Shown here: one piece after another, positions 24,943 to 32,358 of the stretch
Layout of the letters: every line of letters starts with the position of its first letter
Position numbering within the stretch: position 1 is the stretch's first letter
Assembly: GCA_027619975.1 (NCBI GenBank)
Contig: JAQCGX010000021.1
Span: forward strand, 1-54,179
Direction: 5' to 3'
Length of the DNA stretch: 54,179 bases
From: Nitrospinota bacterium
GTDB lineage: Bacteria; Nitrospinota; Nitrospinia; Nitrospinales; VA-1
Translations under genes and position numbers: made by a program
The notes under the pieces: model-generated
Database searches by the model: none
What the model was told of the DNA's origin: nothing
Seen by the model: only the letters and a program-made list of their open reading frames with translations

Positions 24943-25310
24943 AAAAGTCGGCAACTAAAGCGTTTTCAGTGTCTGGCATCGCCAACGGGAAGAGACCTTC
25001 GCGTAAGTCGAGCGTCTTCAAGCAGATTACCGCTGAGCCTACCCCATACGTCATCGCGAGCCGCAAAGCGGCGCGGCGATCCAGGGCCTCTGGATTGCTT
25101 CGTCGCCGTTGGCTTCTCGCAAAGACGACTTAAGCAAAGCTCTCTTTTAAAAGGGGGGGTCGGTTGCTCCCCCTTCACCGAAGTGCCCGTGCCGGGTATG
25201 AGAGCTAATGTTAAATACCACAGGGGCCGAGGGGATTTATACGCTCCCTGGGCAAACGGGGATGGCCGCCCTCATCCAAAGTTCTCCAACAAAAAGAGCG
25301 AGGCCCGCCA
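24943..25310. mobile_element. Inserted block flanked by a 12-bp direct repeat
   Basis: The block lies between two copies of CAAATGAGTTTT (24931-24942 and 25311-25322). It splits a cluster in which all other late genes are 4-17 bp apart. It contains one copy of the dispersed GTCATCGCGAGCCGCAAAGC repeat (25001-25130), GC content unlike its neighbours, and no convincing gene. An insertion with a 12-bp target duplication is the simplest reading; clear terminal inverted repeats were not found. Confidence 0.65.
25001..25130. repeat. Dispersed repeat R, copy 1
   Basis: It runs from GCGTAAGTCGAG through ACGTCATCGCGAGCCGCAAA to CTGGATTGCTTC. A 40-bp core at 25046-25085 is identical to the copy near 26529-26568. 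The core folds as GCCGCaaaGCGGC. It lies in the block between the fabZ-like and fabI-like genes. Confidence 0.8.
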
Positions 25311-25313
25311 CAA

Positions 25314-26117
25314 ATGAGTTTTTTGGACCTTAAAGGCAAGACCTTTCTGGTGTTCGGCGTCGCTAATAAAAAGAGCGTGGCCTATCACATCGGCAAAACT
25401 TTAGCCGAGGAAGGGGCCGATGTGCTTTACAGCGTGCGCTCCGAGGCCCGCAAACAATCCGTCGGCAAACTCCTGGGTGACGCGCCGGTGTATGTGTGCG
25501 ATGTCGAAAATAAGGAAGATATCGACCGTCTGCGGCAAGAAGTGGCCAAAGACCGGAAAACTTTACACGGAATGGTCCATTCCATCGCTTTCGCCAATTA
25601 CGCAGGCGGCAACAAGCCCTTTCATGAAACGGAAAAAGCCGATTTCCTGCAATCCATCGACATCACCTGTTTTTCCCTGATTGGGCTTGCCAACGCCTTC
25701 AAGGACGTTCTGCATAAAAACGCCTCGGTGGTGACGGTGTCCATCTCCACCACCCGCATGGCCGCCGAGAATTATGGCTATATGGCCCCCGCCAAGGCCG
25801 CCCTCGACTCCTCCCTGTGTTTTCTGGCGAAATCGTTCAGCGCCTTTTCCAATATCCGCTTCAACTCGGTCAATGCCGGCCTGCTCAAGACCTCCGCCTC
25901 GGCGGGGATTCCCGGTTACGTCGATTCCTATCTTTATGCGGAACAGCTCACCCTGCGCAAAAAAGCCCTGACCACCCCGGAGGTGGCCAATACAGCCGTG
26001 TTTCTGCTCAGCGAGCGGTCGAGCGGCGTCAACGCCCAGGGGATCGTCCTCGACTGTGGCATGTCCATCAACTATTTCGACCGCGTCATGGTGAAAAAAG
26101 CCATGAAACCCGAATAA
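25314..26117 (+). CDS. Enoyl-ACP reductase-like SDR (FabI-like)
   Basis: It probably reduces the trans-2-enoyl-ACP bond. The 267-residue protein has the FabI-type cofactor site [14 protein letters not shown] (14-27), VHSIAFAN (88-95), and the Tyr-x6-Lys pair Tyr154 and Lys161 (YGYMAPAK). The first conserved FabI tyrosine (Tyr146 in E. coli) is Ile or Ser here (SISTTRM). It also keeps a family-like end ([10 protein letters not shown]). It may have altered specificity or act on an unusual chain. It is the last gene of the cluster and is separated from fabZ-like by the inserted block. Confidence 0.85.
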   Translation: MSFLDLKGKTFLVFGVANKKSVAYHIGKTLAEEGADVLYSVRSEARKQSVGKLLGDAPVYVCDVENKEDIDRLRQEVAKDRKTLHGMVHSIAFANYAGGNKPFHETEKADFLQSIDITCFSLIGLANAFKDVLHKNASVVTVSISTTRMAAENYGYMAPAKAALDSSLCFLAKSFSAFSNIRFNSVNAGLLKTSASAGIPGYVDSYLYAEQLTLRKKALTTPEVANTAVFLLSERSSGVNAQGIVLDCGMSINYFDRVMVKKAMKPE

Positions 26118-26198
26118 CGGAATTTCCTACTCCCCTTCATTTTTTTCTTAAAAGCTCACATTTGCATAATAGTGTGCGCCCCTCATCCCAGCCTTCTC

Positions 26199-26286
26199 CG
26201 ATGCGCTCAATGCCCATGCCAAAGGGAACCCCGTCCATTTCTTCTCCGAATCGTAGTTCACGGACTTAAACACCGCAGAGTCCACC
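26199..26286 (-). pseudogene. Fragment of pheS
   Basis: These 88 bases match the pheS segment at 29977-30062 with about nine of ten bases equal and two small indels. They correspond to the MGIERI and VNYDSEKWTGFAFG part of PheS. The fragment is isolated, frameshifted and without neighbours of translation-gene type. It points to a past duplication involving the pheS region. Confidence 0.8.
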
Positions 26287-26483
26287 TCTTCGGTGCGCGA
26301 TATTTTTTTTACAATTAAATTTTTTTGTTGTCATTTGAAAAATAACGGGTTACAGTGATATGTATTTTACACTTACTGTTAAAGCTAATATGGTTTGTTG
26401 TATGACACTGTTGGTGCTGGGGGGAGAGGGAAACAGTAGGAATTAAGATCCATCCACATTCCCCTCCTTTGCAAGGAGAACTT

Positions 26484-26612
26484 TGCGTAAGTCGAGAATC
26501 TTCATGGAGTTTGCCCTGAGACTATTCTATACGTCATCGCGAGCCGCAAAGCGGCGCGGCGATCCAGGTGTTCTGGATTGCTTCACTTCGTTCGCAATGA
26601 CGGGTTTTGCAA
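26484..26612. repeat. Dispersed repeat R, copy 2
   Basis: Same order as the copy at 25001-25130: GCGTAAGTCGAG, ACGTCATCGCGAGCCGCAAA, CTGGATTGCTTC, here ending CGCAATGACGGG. It occupies the 600-bp gap between the fatty-acid cluster and the chemoreceptor. A CCCCGCCCC/GGGGCGGGG hairpin follows near 26670-26688. Confidence 0.8.
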
Positions 26613-26728
26613 AGGTCTCCTTTGCAGGGAGGGGTTAGGGGAGGTTATAAAAAAACTACCTTTAAATACCCCGCCCCTTGGGGCGGGGATCATTTATTAT
26701 TCCAGGTTGAATTTATGGGGAGAAAGCG

Positions 26729-29470
26729 ATGAAATTTTGGACAAATATGAGTTTGAAGTGGAAGCAGATCATCCTTTATTTGCTGATCGGCATGCTTCCG
26801 CTGGGCGTGGTCATGGTTATTAATAATATTTCTTTCAAAGAGATAAGGAATCTGAATGCCAGTAACCTGCAAGGCATCGCAGAAAACATCGCCGATAAAA
26901 TCGACCGTAATCTCTTCGAGCGTTACGGGGATGTTCAGGCCTTCGGTTTGAACGCGGTTCTGCAGAACCGGGAGCACTGGTACAAGGCGGACAGCCCGAT
27001 TGTGACGGCCATGAACAGTTATGTGGACACTTATGATATTTATTCCCTGACGCTTCTGGTGGATCTGGAAGGCAACGTCATCGCCGTCAACAGCAAGGAC
27101 CAGGACGGCAAGGGAATTTCGACAGGTAATTTATTAGGCCGCAATTTCGGCCAGGCTCAGTGGTTTCAGGATGTGATACAGAAAAAGTTTTATACCAGCC
27201 AGGCGGGCAATGTCGGCGGGGACAGCAGCTTTACGGGAACGGTGATCACGCCGGTGCATGTGGATCAGGACGTTAAAGGCGCTTATCCGGGCGACGAAGG
27301 GCTCACCCTGAATTTTTCCGCTCCGGTTTACGATGCGGATGGAAAAGTGATTGCCGTCTGGAACAATTACGCCAAGTATTCTCTGGTCGAGGATATCGTT
27401 GTGTCGGCGTATCAGAAATTGAAACAAAGCGGGCTTGCCAATGTCGAGCTGACCCTGCTCAACGGCGCCGGTCAGGTGATTCTGGATTTTGACCCGGCCT
27501 ACGGAAACGGCTCGGAAAATGGCGTCAAGCGGGATTTGAATGTTTTATTCAAGCTGAACCTGGCGGAAAAAGGGGTTTCCGCCGCCGTCAAAGCGGCCAG
27601 CAACAAGGAATCCGGGTTTGAGTACGCAACGCATGCACGCAAGAAAATCGTGCAGGCGGCGGGGTTTGCGCACTTCGAAGGCTCCATGGGGTTTCCGGGC
27701 ATGAACTGGTCGGTGCTGGCCAGGTCGCCGGATGAATTGGTGAACGCACCGATCATAGCGATCGAAAACAAACTCTTTATGATTGCGTCAGTATGTTTTG
27801 GCCTGATCGCGATGTTCGGTTTCTGGAGCGCACGGGCTTTAACAATGCCGATTGTTGCCTTGACCACCGGCCTTGAGAACTTTGCCGCCGGCAACCTGAG
27901 AAATATGCAGGATATGGCGGTGCGGTCCAAAGATGAGATCGGGCGTCTGTCGGAAGCTTTTAACGGTTTGTTTTCGGGCGTCAAGATTTTTCTGAAGAGC
28001 GCGGACGAACTGCTGAAAGGGAGAATCCCGGCGTCGGACAAATTCGGCCTGCAGGGTGAGTTCGAAGATAACTTGAAGGGCATGTATAGGCAGGCGACGG
28101 AGAAGCAAAAAGCCGATGCGGAGACCTCTCGTATCAGTCAGATCGTAGAAAGCATGTCCACCAACATCATGTACGCGGACAAAGATTTTAAAATTCAGTA
28201 TATTAATCCTGCGTCCGCCAGAACGTTTAAACAGATAGAAAATTTGTTGCCGGTGAAAGCCGATCAGGTTTTGGGACAGTCGATCGATATATTCCATAAG
28301 AATCCGGCGCATCAGAGACAGTTTCTGGGGAATCCCAAGAACCTGCCGCATCAAGTTCAAATTCAGTTGGGGCCGGAGATTCTTGATCTCAATGTGGCGG
28401 CTATTAACGATCAAAAGGGAGAACTCATTGGCTACATGGCCGGTTGGTCTATAGTTACCCAACTGGTACAAAACGCCAATAACGCCAAGGAAGCGGCGGC
28501 TCGGGAACAGAAACAGGCTGATGAGTTGCGGACCAAGGTGGACAGCATGCTGGAGGTGGTGTCTGCGGCGGCGGAAGGCGATTTGACCCAGGCCGTCACA
28601 GTCAAGGGCCAAGACGCCATCGGCCGGATGGGTGAAGGTTTATCGGCGTTTATGCAGAAGATGCGCACCAATATGCAGGCGATCGGCCACAATGCGGAAA
28701 CGCTGGCATCGTCATCTGAGGAATTGACGGCAGTGAGCCAGCAGATGGCAGGGAACGCGGAAGAAACTTCGGCGCAGTCTGGCGTGGTGTCAGCGGCCTC
28801 CGAGCAGGTCAGTAAAAACGTGCAGACGGTTTCCACCGGAGCCGAGGAAATGAGTGCCAGCATCAAGGAGATCGCGCAAAACTCCAGCGAGGCGGCAAGA
28901 ATCGCTACTGAGGCGGTAAAAATCGCGCAAACCACAAATGCCACCATCAGTAAACTGGGGGTGAGTTCGGCGGAGATCGGTCAGGTGGTGAAGGTGATCA
29001 CGTCCATCGCGGAACAGACCAATTTGCTGGCGCTGAACGCCACGATCGAGGCGGCGCGGGCGGGTGAAGCGGGCAAAGGCTTTGCGGTGGTGGCCAACGA
29101 GGTGAAGGACCTGGCCAACCAGACGGCCAGGGCGACGGAGGAGATCAGCGGCAAGATCGGCGCCATCCAGACCGACACGGCAAATTCAATCACAGCGATC
29201 GCTGAGATAACCGAGGTCATCAACAGGATCAGCGATATCTCCAACACCATTGCCAGCGCGGTTGAGGAACAGACGGCGACCACGGCGGAGATCGGTCGTA
29301 ATGTGGCCGAAGCCGCGAAAGGAACCGCAGAGATCGCGCAGAACATCACAGGCGTCGCTCAGGCGGCGCAAAGCACGACCCAGGGCGCAGTCGATACGCA
29401 GGCCGCATCTGCTGAGCTTTCTAAAATGGCGGCGGAACTGCAAAGCCTGGTGGGTCAGTTCAAAGTGTAA
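26729..29470 (+). CDS. Methyl-accepting chemotaxis protein (Cache-HAMP-PAS-MCP)
   Basis: The 913-residue receptor has a membrane helix at about 13-33, a large periplasmic dCache-like sensor (about 35-340), a second helix near 347-372, HAMP (about 366-420), a cytoplasmic PAS domain (about 465-570, [19 protein letters not shown]), and a signalling domain with the hairpin tip [18 protein letters not shown] near residue 765. The Cache sensor suggests a small organic ligand; the PAS may bind haem, flavin or another cofactor. No CheA, CheW or CheR gene is nearby. A good ribosome site (GGGGAGAAAG) precedes the ATG, and a strong terminator follows. Confidence 0.92.
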   Translation: MKFWTNMSLKWKQIILYLLIGMLPLGVVMVINNISFKEIRNLNASNLQGIAENIADKIDRNLFERYGDVQAFGLNAVLQNREHWYKADSPIVTAMNSYVDTYDIYSLTLLVDLEGNVIAVNSKDQDGKGISTGNLLGRNFGQAQWFQDVIQKKFYTSQAGNVGGDSSFTGTVITPVHVDQDVKGAYPGDEGLTLNFSAPVYDADGKVIAVWNNYAKYSLVEDIVVSAYQKLKQSGLANVELTLLNGAGQVILDFDPAYGNGSENGVKRDLNVLFKLNLAEKGVSAAVKAASNKESGFEYATHARKKIVQAAGFAHFEGSMGFPGMNWSVLARSPDELVNAPIIAIENKLFMIASVCFGLIAMFGFWSARALTMPIVALTTGLENFAAGNLRNMQDMAVRSKDEIGRLSEAFNGLFSGVKIFLKSADELLKGRIPASDKFGLQGEFEDNLKGMYRQATEKQKADAETSRISQIVESMSTNIMYADKDFKIQYINPASARTFKQIENLLPVKADQVLGQSIDIFHKNPAHQRQFLGNPKNLPHQVQIQLGPEILDLNVAAINDQKGELIGYMAGWSIVTQLVQNANNAKEAAAREQKQADELRTKVDSMLEVVSAAAEGDLTQAVTVKGQDAIGRMGEGLSAFMQKMRTNMQAIGHNAETLASSSEELTAVSQQMAGNAEETSAQSGVVSAASEQVSKNVQTVSTGAEEMSASIKEIAQNSSEAARIATEAVKIAQTTNATISKLGVSSAEIGQVVKVITSIAEQTNLLALNATIEAARAGEAGKGFAVVANEVKDLANQTARATEEISGKIGAIQTDTANSITAIAEITEVINRISDISNTIASAVEEQTATTAEIGRNVAEAAKGTAEIAQNITGVAQAAQSTTQGAVDTQAASAELSKMAAELQSLVGQFKV

Positions 29471-29501
29471 AAAAGACCAGTAAAAGAGGGATTTGAAGAA
29501 G

Positions 29502-29536
29502 GGGAACGAGGCTCAAATGCTCGTTCCCTTTTTTTT
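29502..29536 (+). terminator. Rho-independent terminator of the chemoreceptor gene
   Basis: GGGAACGAG (29502-29510) pairs perfectly with CTCGTTCCC (29520-29528), followed by eight T. A near copy lies at 29709-29742. Confidence 0.95.
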
Positions 29537-29552
29537 ATGATGACCAGGTTTA

Positions 29553-29619
29553 GTAGCACAGGCTTTCCAGCCTGTGTGAAAAGTCTATGTGTATGCACAG
29601 GCTGGAAAGCCTGTGCTAC
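29553..29619. repeat. 67-bp REP-like palindrome
   Basis: GTAGCACAGGCTTTCCAGCC at the left mirrors GGCTGGAAAGCCTGTGCTAC at the right, with a 19-bp spacer. The 67-bp element at 37148-37214 is this sequence in inverse, differing by one spacer base as read by eye. Its arms are the same palindromic unit that ends the 96-bp module. Confidence 0.85.
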
Positions 29620-29659
29620 TGCTTCTAGTTTTTAGTGGGTGCCTGGGTCGTTATCGAGG

Positions 29660-29686
29660 TTTCCTAAAATTGCTTCAGGAACCGCA
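29660..29686 (-). pseudogene. Remnant of the pheS 3' end
   Basis: TAAAATTGCTTCAGGAACCG and the following CA are identical to the end of pheS at 29904-29925, including the codons for FLKQF and a stop. It belongs to a tandem duplication that also includes the terminator and the palindrome. Confidence 0.7.
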
Positions 29687-29708
29687 AAGCAAGAAGGATC
29701 AAAAAAGG

Positions 29709-29742
29709 GGGAACGGGGCCAAAAAGCCCGTTCCCTTTTTTT
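29709..29742 (+). terminator. Second terminator-like hairpin, duplicate of the first
   Basis: GGGAACGGG (29709-29717) pairs with CCCGTTCCC (29727-29735), followed by a T-run. It has the same outer stem as the terminator at 29502-29536 and no gene of its own, which fits a duplicated segment. Confidence 0.85.
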
Positions 29743-29805
29743 ATGACCAGCGTGCCGCTGGACTCAATATTTAGCGCGATGGGTTTTCAGTCTCACAGGT
29801 TTTCA

Positions 29806-29855
29806 GTAGCACAGCCTTTCCAGGCTGTGCGCACAGGCAAGAAAGCCTGTGCTAC
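29806..29855. repeat. 50-bp REP-like palindrome
   Basis: GTAGCACAGCCTTTCCAGGC begins it and GAAAGCCTGTGCTAC ends it, with a short GCGCA centre. It is a shorter relative of the 67-bp element, located about 50 bp from the pheS stop. Confidence 0.8.
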
Positions 29856-29902
29856 TACTTTTGGTTTCTGATTGGGTCTTGAAGTAATATTCAGAAGTTT
29901 TC

Positions 29903-30919
29903 TTAAAATTGCTTCAGGAACCGCAGGTCGTTTTCAAAAAACAGGCGGATGTCATTGATCCCGTATTTGAGCATGGCGATGCGCTCAATGCCCATGCCGA
30001 AGGCAAACCCCGTCCATTTCTCGGAATCGTAGTTCACGGACTTAAACACCGCCGGGTCCACCATCCCCGCCCCCATGATCTCCAGCCACCCGGACTGGGA
30101 ACAGACCCGACAGCCTTTGCCGGAACACATGACGCACTGAATATCCACCTCGGCGCTGGGACAGGTGAAGGGAAAAAAGCTGGGCCGGAAGCGGATTTTG
30201 GTTTGTTTGCCAAATACCTGATGCAGGAATATGTTGATTATGCCCTTGAGATGGCTGAAGGAAATATTTTCGTCGATCATCAACCCCTCGATTTGATGGA
30301 ACATCGGGGTGTGTGAGACATCCGAATCGCAACGGTAAACTTTTCCAGGGGCGATAATGCGCAAAGGGGGCTTCTGCTTTTCCATGACGTGGATCTGCAC
30401 GGGCGAGGTATGGGTTCTTAGAACGAGATCATCTTCAATGTAGAAAGTGTCCTGCATATCCCGTGCGGGATGGTCTTTGGGAATATTCAAGGCTTCGAAA
30501 TTATAATAATCGGATTCGATTTCGGGGCCTTCCTCCACCTGGAACCCCAGACTGAAAAAAATGGAGGTGATTTCCTCCAACATCTGCGAAATGGGGTGGA
30601 TGGAGCCGGTAATTTCTTTCCTTCCAGGCAAGCTGGGGTCGAACCCTTTCAGGACGTCAGGAATTCCCTGAATTTTGGTTCCCAGCGCGTGGGCTTTTTC
30701 CTCCAGGGCCTGTTCGATATGTACTTTGAATCCGTTGATATATTTGCCAAGCAGGGGTTTTTCTTCTGCCGACACAGACCGCAGGTCTTTCATTATCTCA
30801 GAGACGCATCCCTTTTTTCCGAGAAAATCGATGCGAATCTGTTTTAGATGATCTGAGGAAGAGCACCCTTTGAGTTTGTCATCGAAGTCCTGACGGTGCT
30901 GTTGGATTTTTTCGATCAT
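29903..30919 (-). CDS. pheS: Phenylalanyl-tRNA synthetase alpha subunit
   Basis: PheS forms the catalytic subunit of the (alpha-beta)2 enzyme that charges tRNA-Phe. The 338-residue protein has the N-terminal coiled coil (1-80), then class-II motif 2 (ISQMLEEITSIFFSLGF, then RTHTSPVQ), the Cys-rich CVMCSGKGCRVC segment typical of bacterial PheS, LEIMGAGMVDP, and motif 3 (FAFGMGIERIAMLKYG). It follows rplT on the same strand. pheT, normally next, is not present: instead come duplicated pheS fragments, palindromes and the chemoreceptor. The 250 bp between rplT and pheS holds small hairpins (CCCCGCTTAGCGGGG near 31044) but no recognised RNA element. Confidence 0.97.
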   Translation of the reverse strand: MIEKIQQHRQDFDDKLKGCSSSDHLKQIRIDFLGKKGCVSEIMKDLRSVSAEEKPLLGKYINGFKVHIEQALEEKAHALGTKIQGIPDVLKGFDPSLPGRKEITGSIHPISQMLEEITSIFFSLGFQVEEGPEIESDYYNFEALNIPKDHPARDMQDTFYIEDDLVLRTHTSPVQIHVMEKQKPPLRIIAPGKVYRCDSDVSHTPMFHQIEGLMIDENISFSHLKGIINIFLHQVFGKQTKIRFRPSFFPFTCPSAEVDIQCVMCSGKGCRVCSQSGWLEIMGAGMVDPAVFKSVNYDSEKWTGFAFGMGIERIAMLKYGINDIRLFFENDLRFLKQF

Positions 30920-31175
30920 AGCGGCCAGCCTGGGGCTGGAACAAATATTAACGTTCTATGGATTTATGGCTGAATATGTTCTACCCAATGCCAAACTTTT
31001 CGCCGGGACTCGTGAGCGATGCGAGCATTAGCCCAACGTATCCTCCCCGCTTAGCGGGGTCAGAGTGTCGCTGGTCCCAATATCAACGTGCGATGGGTTT
31101 GAGGAAGTAAAAATTTCCCTTTTACCCTGAGGCTCGCCTGGGCGTGGATGCAAATTCCCCCTCGCGGGAGCGAGG

Positions 31176-31532
31176 TCAAGCCAGCTGCGCCTGGGCGGTT
31201 TTTGTCAAGGTCTGAAAGGCATCCTGGTTGTGGATGGCAAGATCGGAGAGAACTTTACGGTCAAGTTCAATATTGGCGAGCTTCAGTCCGTGCATGAACT
31301 TGCTGTAGGTCAATCCGTTTGCTCTCACTGCGGCATTGATGCGAGCGATCCACAGGCGTCGAAATTCACGTTTGCGAACTTTCCGATCCCGATAGGCATA
31401 ACACAGCCCTTTTTCAACGGATTCTCTAGCCTTTCGATAAGCCTTGCTTCGTACACTCCGGTACCCGGAGGCTAAATCAAGTATTTTTTTTCGTCTTTTT
31501 CTTGAAACGGTTCCATTTACTGCGCGAGGCAT
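31176..31532 (-). CDS. rplT: 50S ribosomal protein L20
   Basis: L20 binds 23S rRNA early in 50S assembly. The 118-residue basic protein shows the full family pattern, from [17 protein letters not shown] through [16 protein letters not shown] to [15 protein letters not shown]. It follows rpmI by about 32 bp in the conserved infC-rpmI-rplT order. In other bacteria L20 represses this operon post-transcriptionally; I did not identify the RNA site here. Confidence 0.98.
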   Translation of the reverse strand: MPRAVNGTVSRKRRKKILDLASGYRSVRSKAYRKARESVEKGLCYAYRDRKVRKREFRRLWIARINAAVRANGLTYSKFMHGLKLANIELDRKVLSDLAIHNQDAFQTLTKTAQAQLA

Positions 31533-31564
31533 TCACTCTCTCCTATATATTGTTTAGCGATCCC

Positions 31565-31759
31565 CTAGTAGGGAATCAAGACTTTAATGCGTTTAGCATC
31601 TCCAGGGGACAAGATCCTGGATTTTCTTAAATTTCGTTTCGTCTTGGTACTTTTGCTGGTCAGGATGTGGCTGGCACCGGCGTGGTTCCCCTTGATTTTC
31701 CCTGTACCGGTTTTCCTGAAACGCTTGGCGGCGCCTTTGTTGGTTTTCATTTTTGGCAT
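31565..31759 (-). CDS. rpmI: 50S ribosomal protein L35
   Basis: The 64-residue basic protein has the standard start [20 protein letters not shown], the [14 protein letters not shown] segment and a normal length. It lies between infC and rplT, as in most bacteria, and is surely co-transcribed with them. Confidence 0.98.
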   Translation of the reverse strand: MPKMKTNKGAAKRFRKTGTGKIKGNHAGASHILTSKSTKTKRNLRKSRILSPGDAKRIKVLIPY

Positions 31760-31804
31760 GGATAGTCTCTCGATTGATATCTGTTCAAAAAATTTGTTTT
31801 GCCG

Positions 31805-32332
31805 TCACTGGCCTTTCTTCTTGCCTTTTGGCGCAAGGATCACAATCAGTGTCCGGCCTTCCTGCTTGGCGGCGGTCTCGACCGCTGCAATTTCATCGGT
31901 TGCGGCAATGACCCGGTTGAGCAATTTTACGCCGTTTTCGCGATGAACGATTTCTCGGCCTTTAAAAAATATAACCACTTTGGCCTTGTCTCCCGCTTCA
32001 ATGAAACGAAAAACGTGCTTCAGCTTGAAATCAAAATCATGCTGGTCGGTATTGGGCCTGAATTTAACTTCCTTCAGGTGGACGATCTTTTGGTTCTTCT
32101 TGGCTTCGTGCGCTTTTTTACTCTGACGGTATTTGAATTTCCCGAAATCCATGATGCGGCAAACGGGGGGCTTGGCCTGAGGCGCTACTTCAACAAGATC
32201 CAGATTCTGTTCCATTGCCATACTGATCGCTTCTTCGGTGAGGAATACTCCCATCTGCTCTCCGTCGTCACTGATGACACTGACTTCTTTAACTCGAATC
32301 ATTTTATTGATGCGTTGCTTATTGTCGTTAAT
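31805..32332 (-). CDS. infC: Translation initiation factor IF-3, AUU start
   Basis: IF-3 binds the 30S subunit and proofreads start codons. The frame from ATT at 32332 encodes INDNKQRINKMIRVKEV, the normal N-terminus of IF-3, and a strong GAGGAGG site lies 6-7 bases upstream. The ATG at 32302 would cut ten conserved residues and lacks a ribosome site. AUU is the known non-standard infC start of enteric and many other bacteria and allows IF-3 to limit its own synthesis. The protein is 175 residues, with both domains (RIMDFGKFKYRQSKK and LKEVKFRPNTDQHDF) intact. Confidence 0.95.
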   Translation of the reverse strand: MNDNKQRINKMIRVKEVSVISDDGEQMGVFLTEEAISMAMEQNLDLVEVAPQAKPPVCRIMDFGKFKYRQSKKAHEAKKNQKIVHLKEVKFRPNTDQHDFDFKLKHVFRFIEAGDKAKVVIFFKGREIVHRENGVKLLNRVIAATDEIAAVETAAKQEGRTLIVILAPKGKKKGQ

Positions 32333-32358
32333 TAAGGGTCCTCCTCATAAAAAGGTGT

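Noticed and set aside
24934-25317. 127-codon open frame across the inserted block
   Set aside because: Its start is the duplicated CAAATGAGTTTT and its sequence reads through the dispersed repeat. Composition is not protein-like, so it is taken as chance.
29553-29855. CRISPR-like repeats near the chemoreceptor
   Set aside because: The units are palindromes of different lengths, not regularly spaced, with no variable spacers and no cas genes; they fit a REP family.
30920-31175. T-box or leader-peptide attenuator upstream of pheS
   Set aside because: I found no T-box consensus (such as TGGNACCGCG), no Phe-rich leader and no terminator followed by a T-run on the minus strand.
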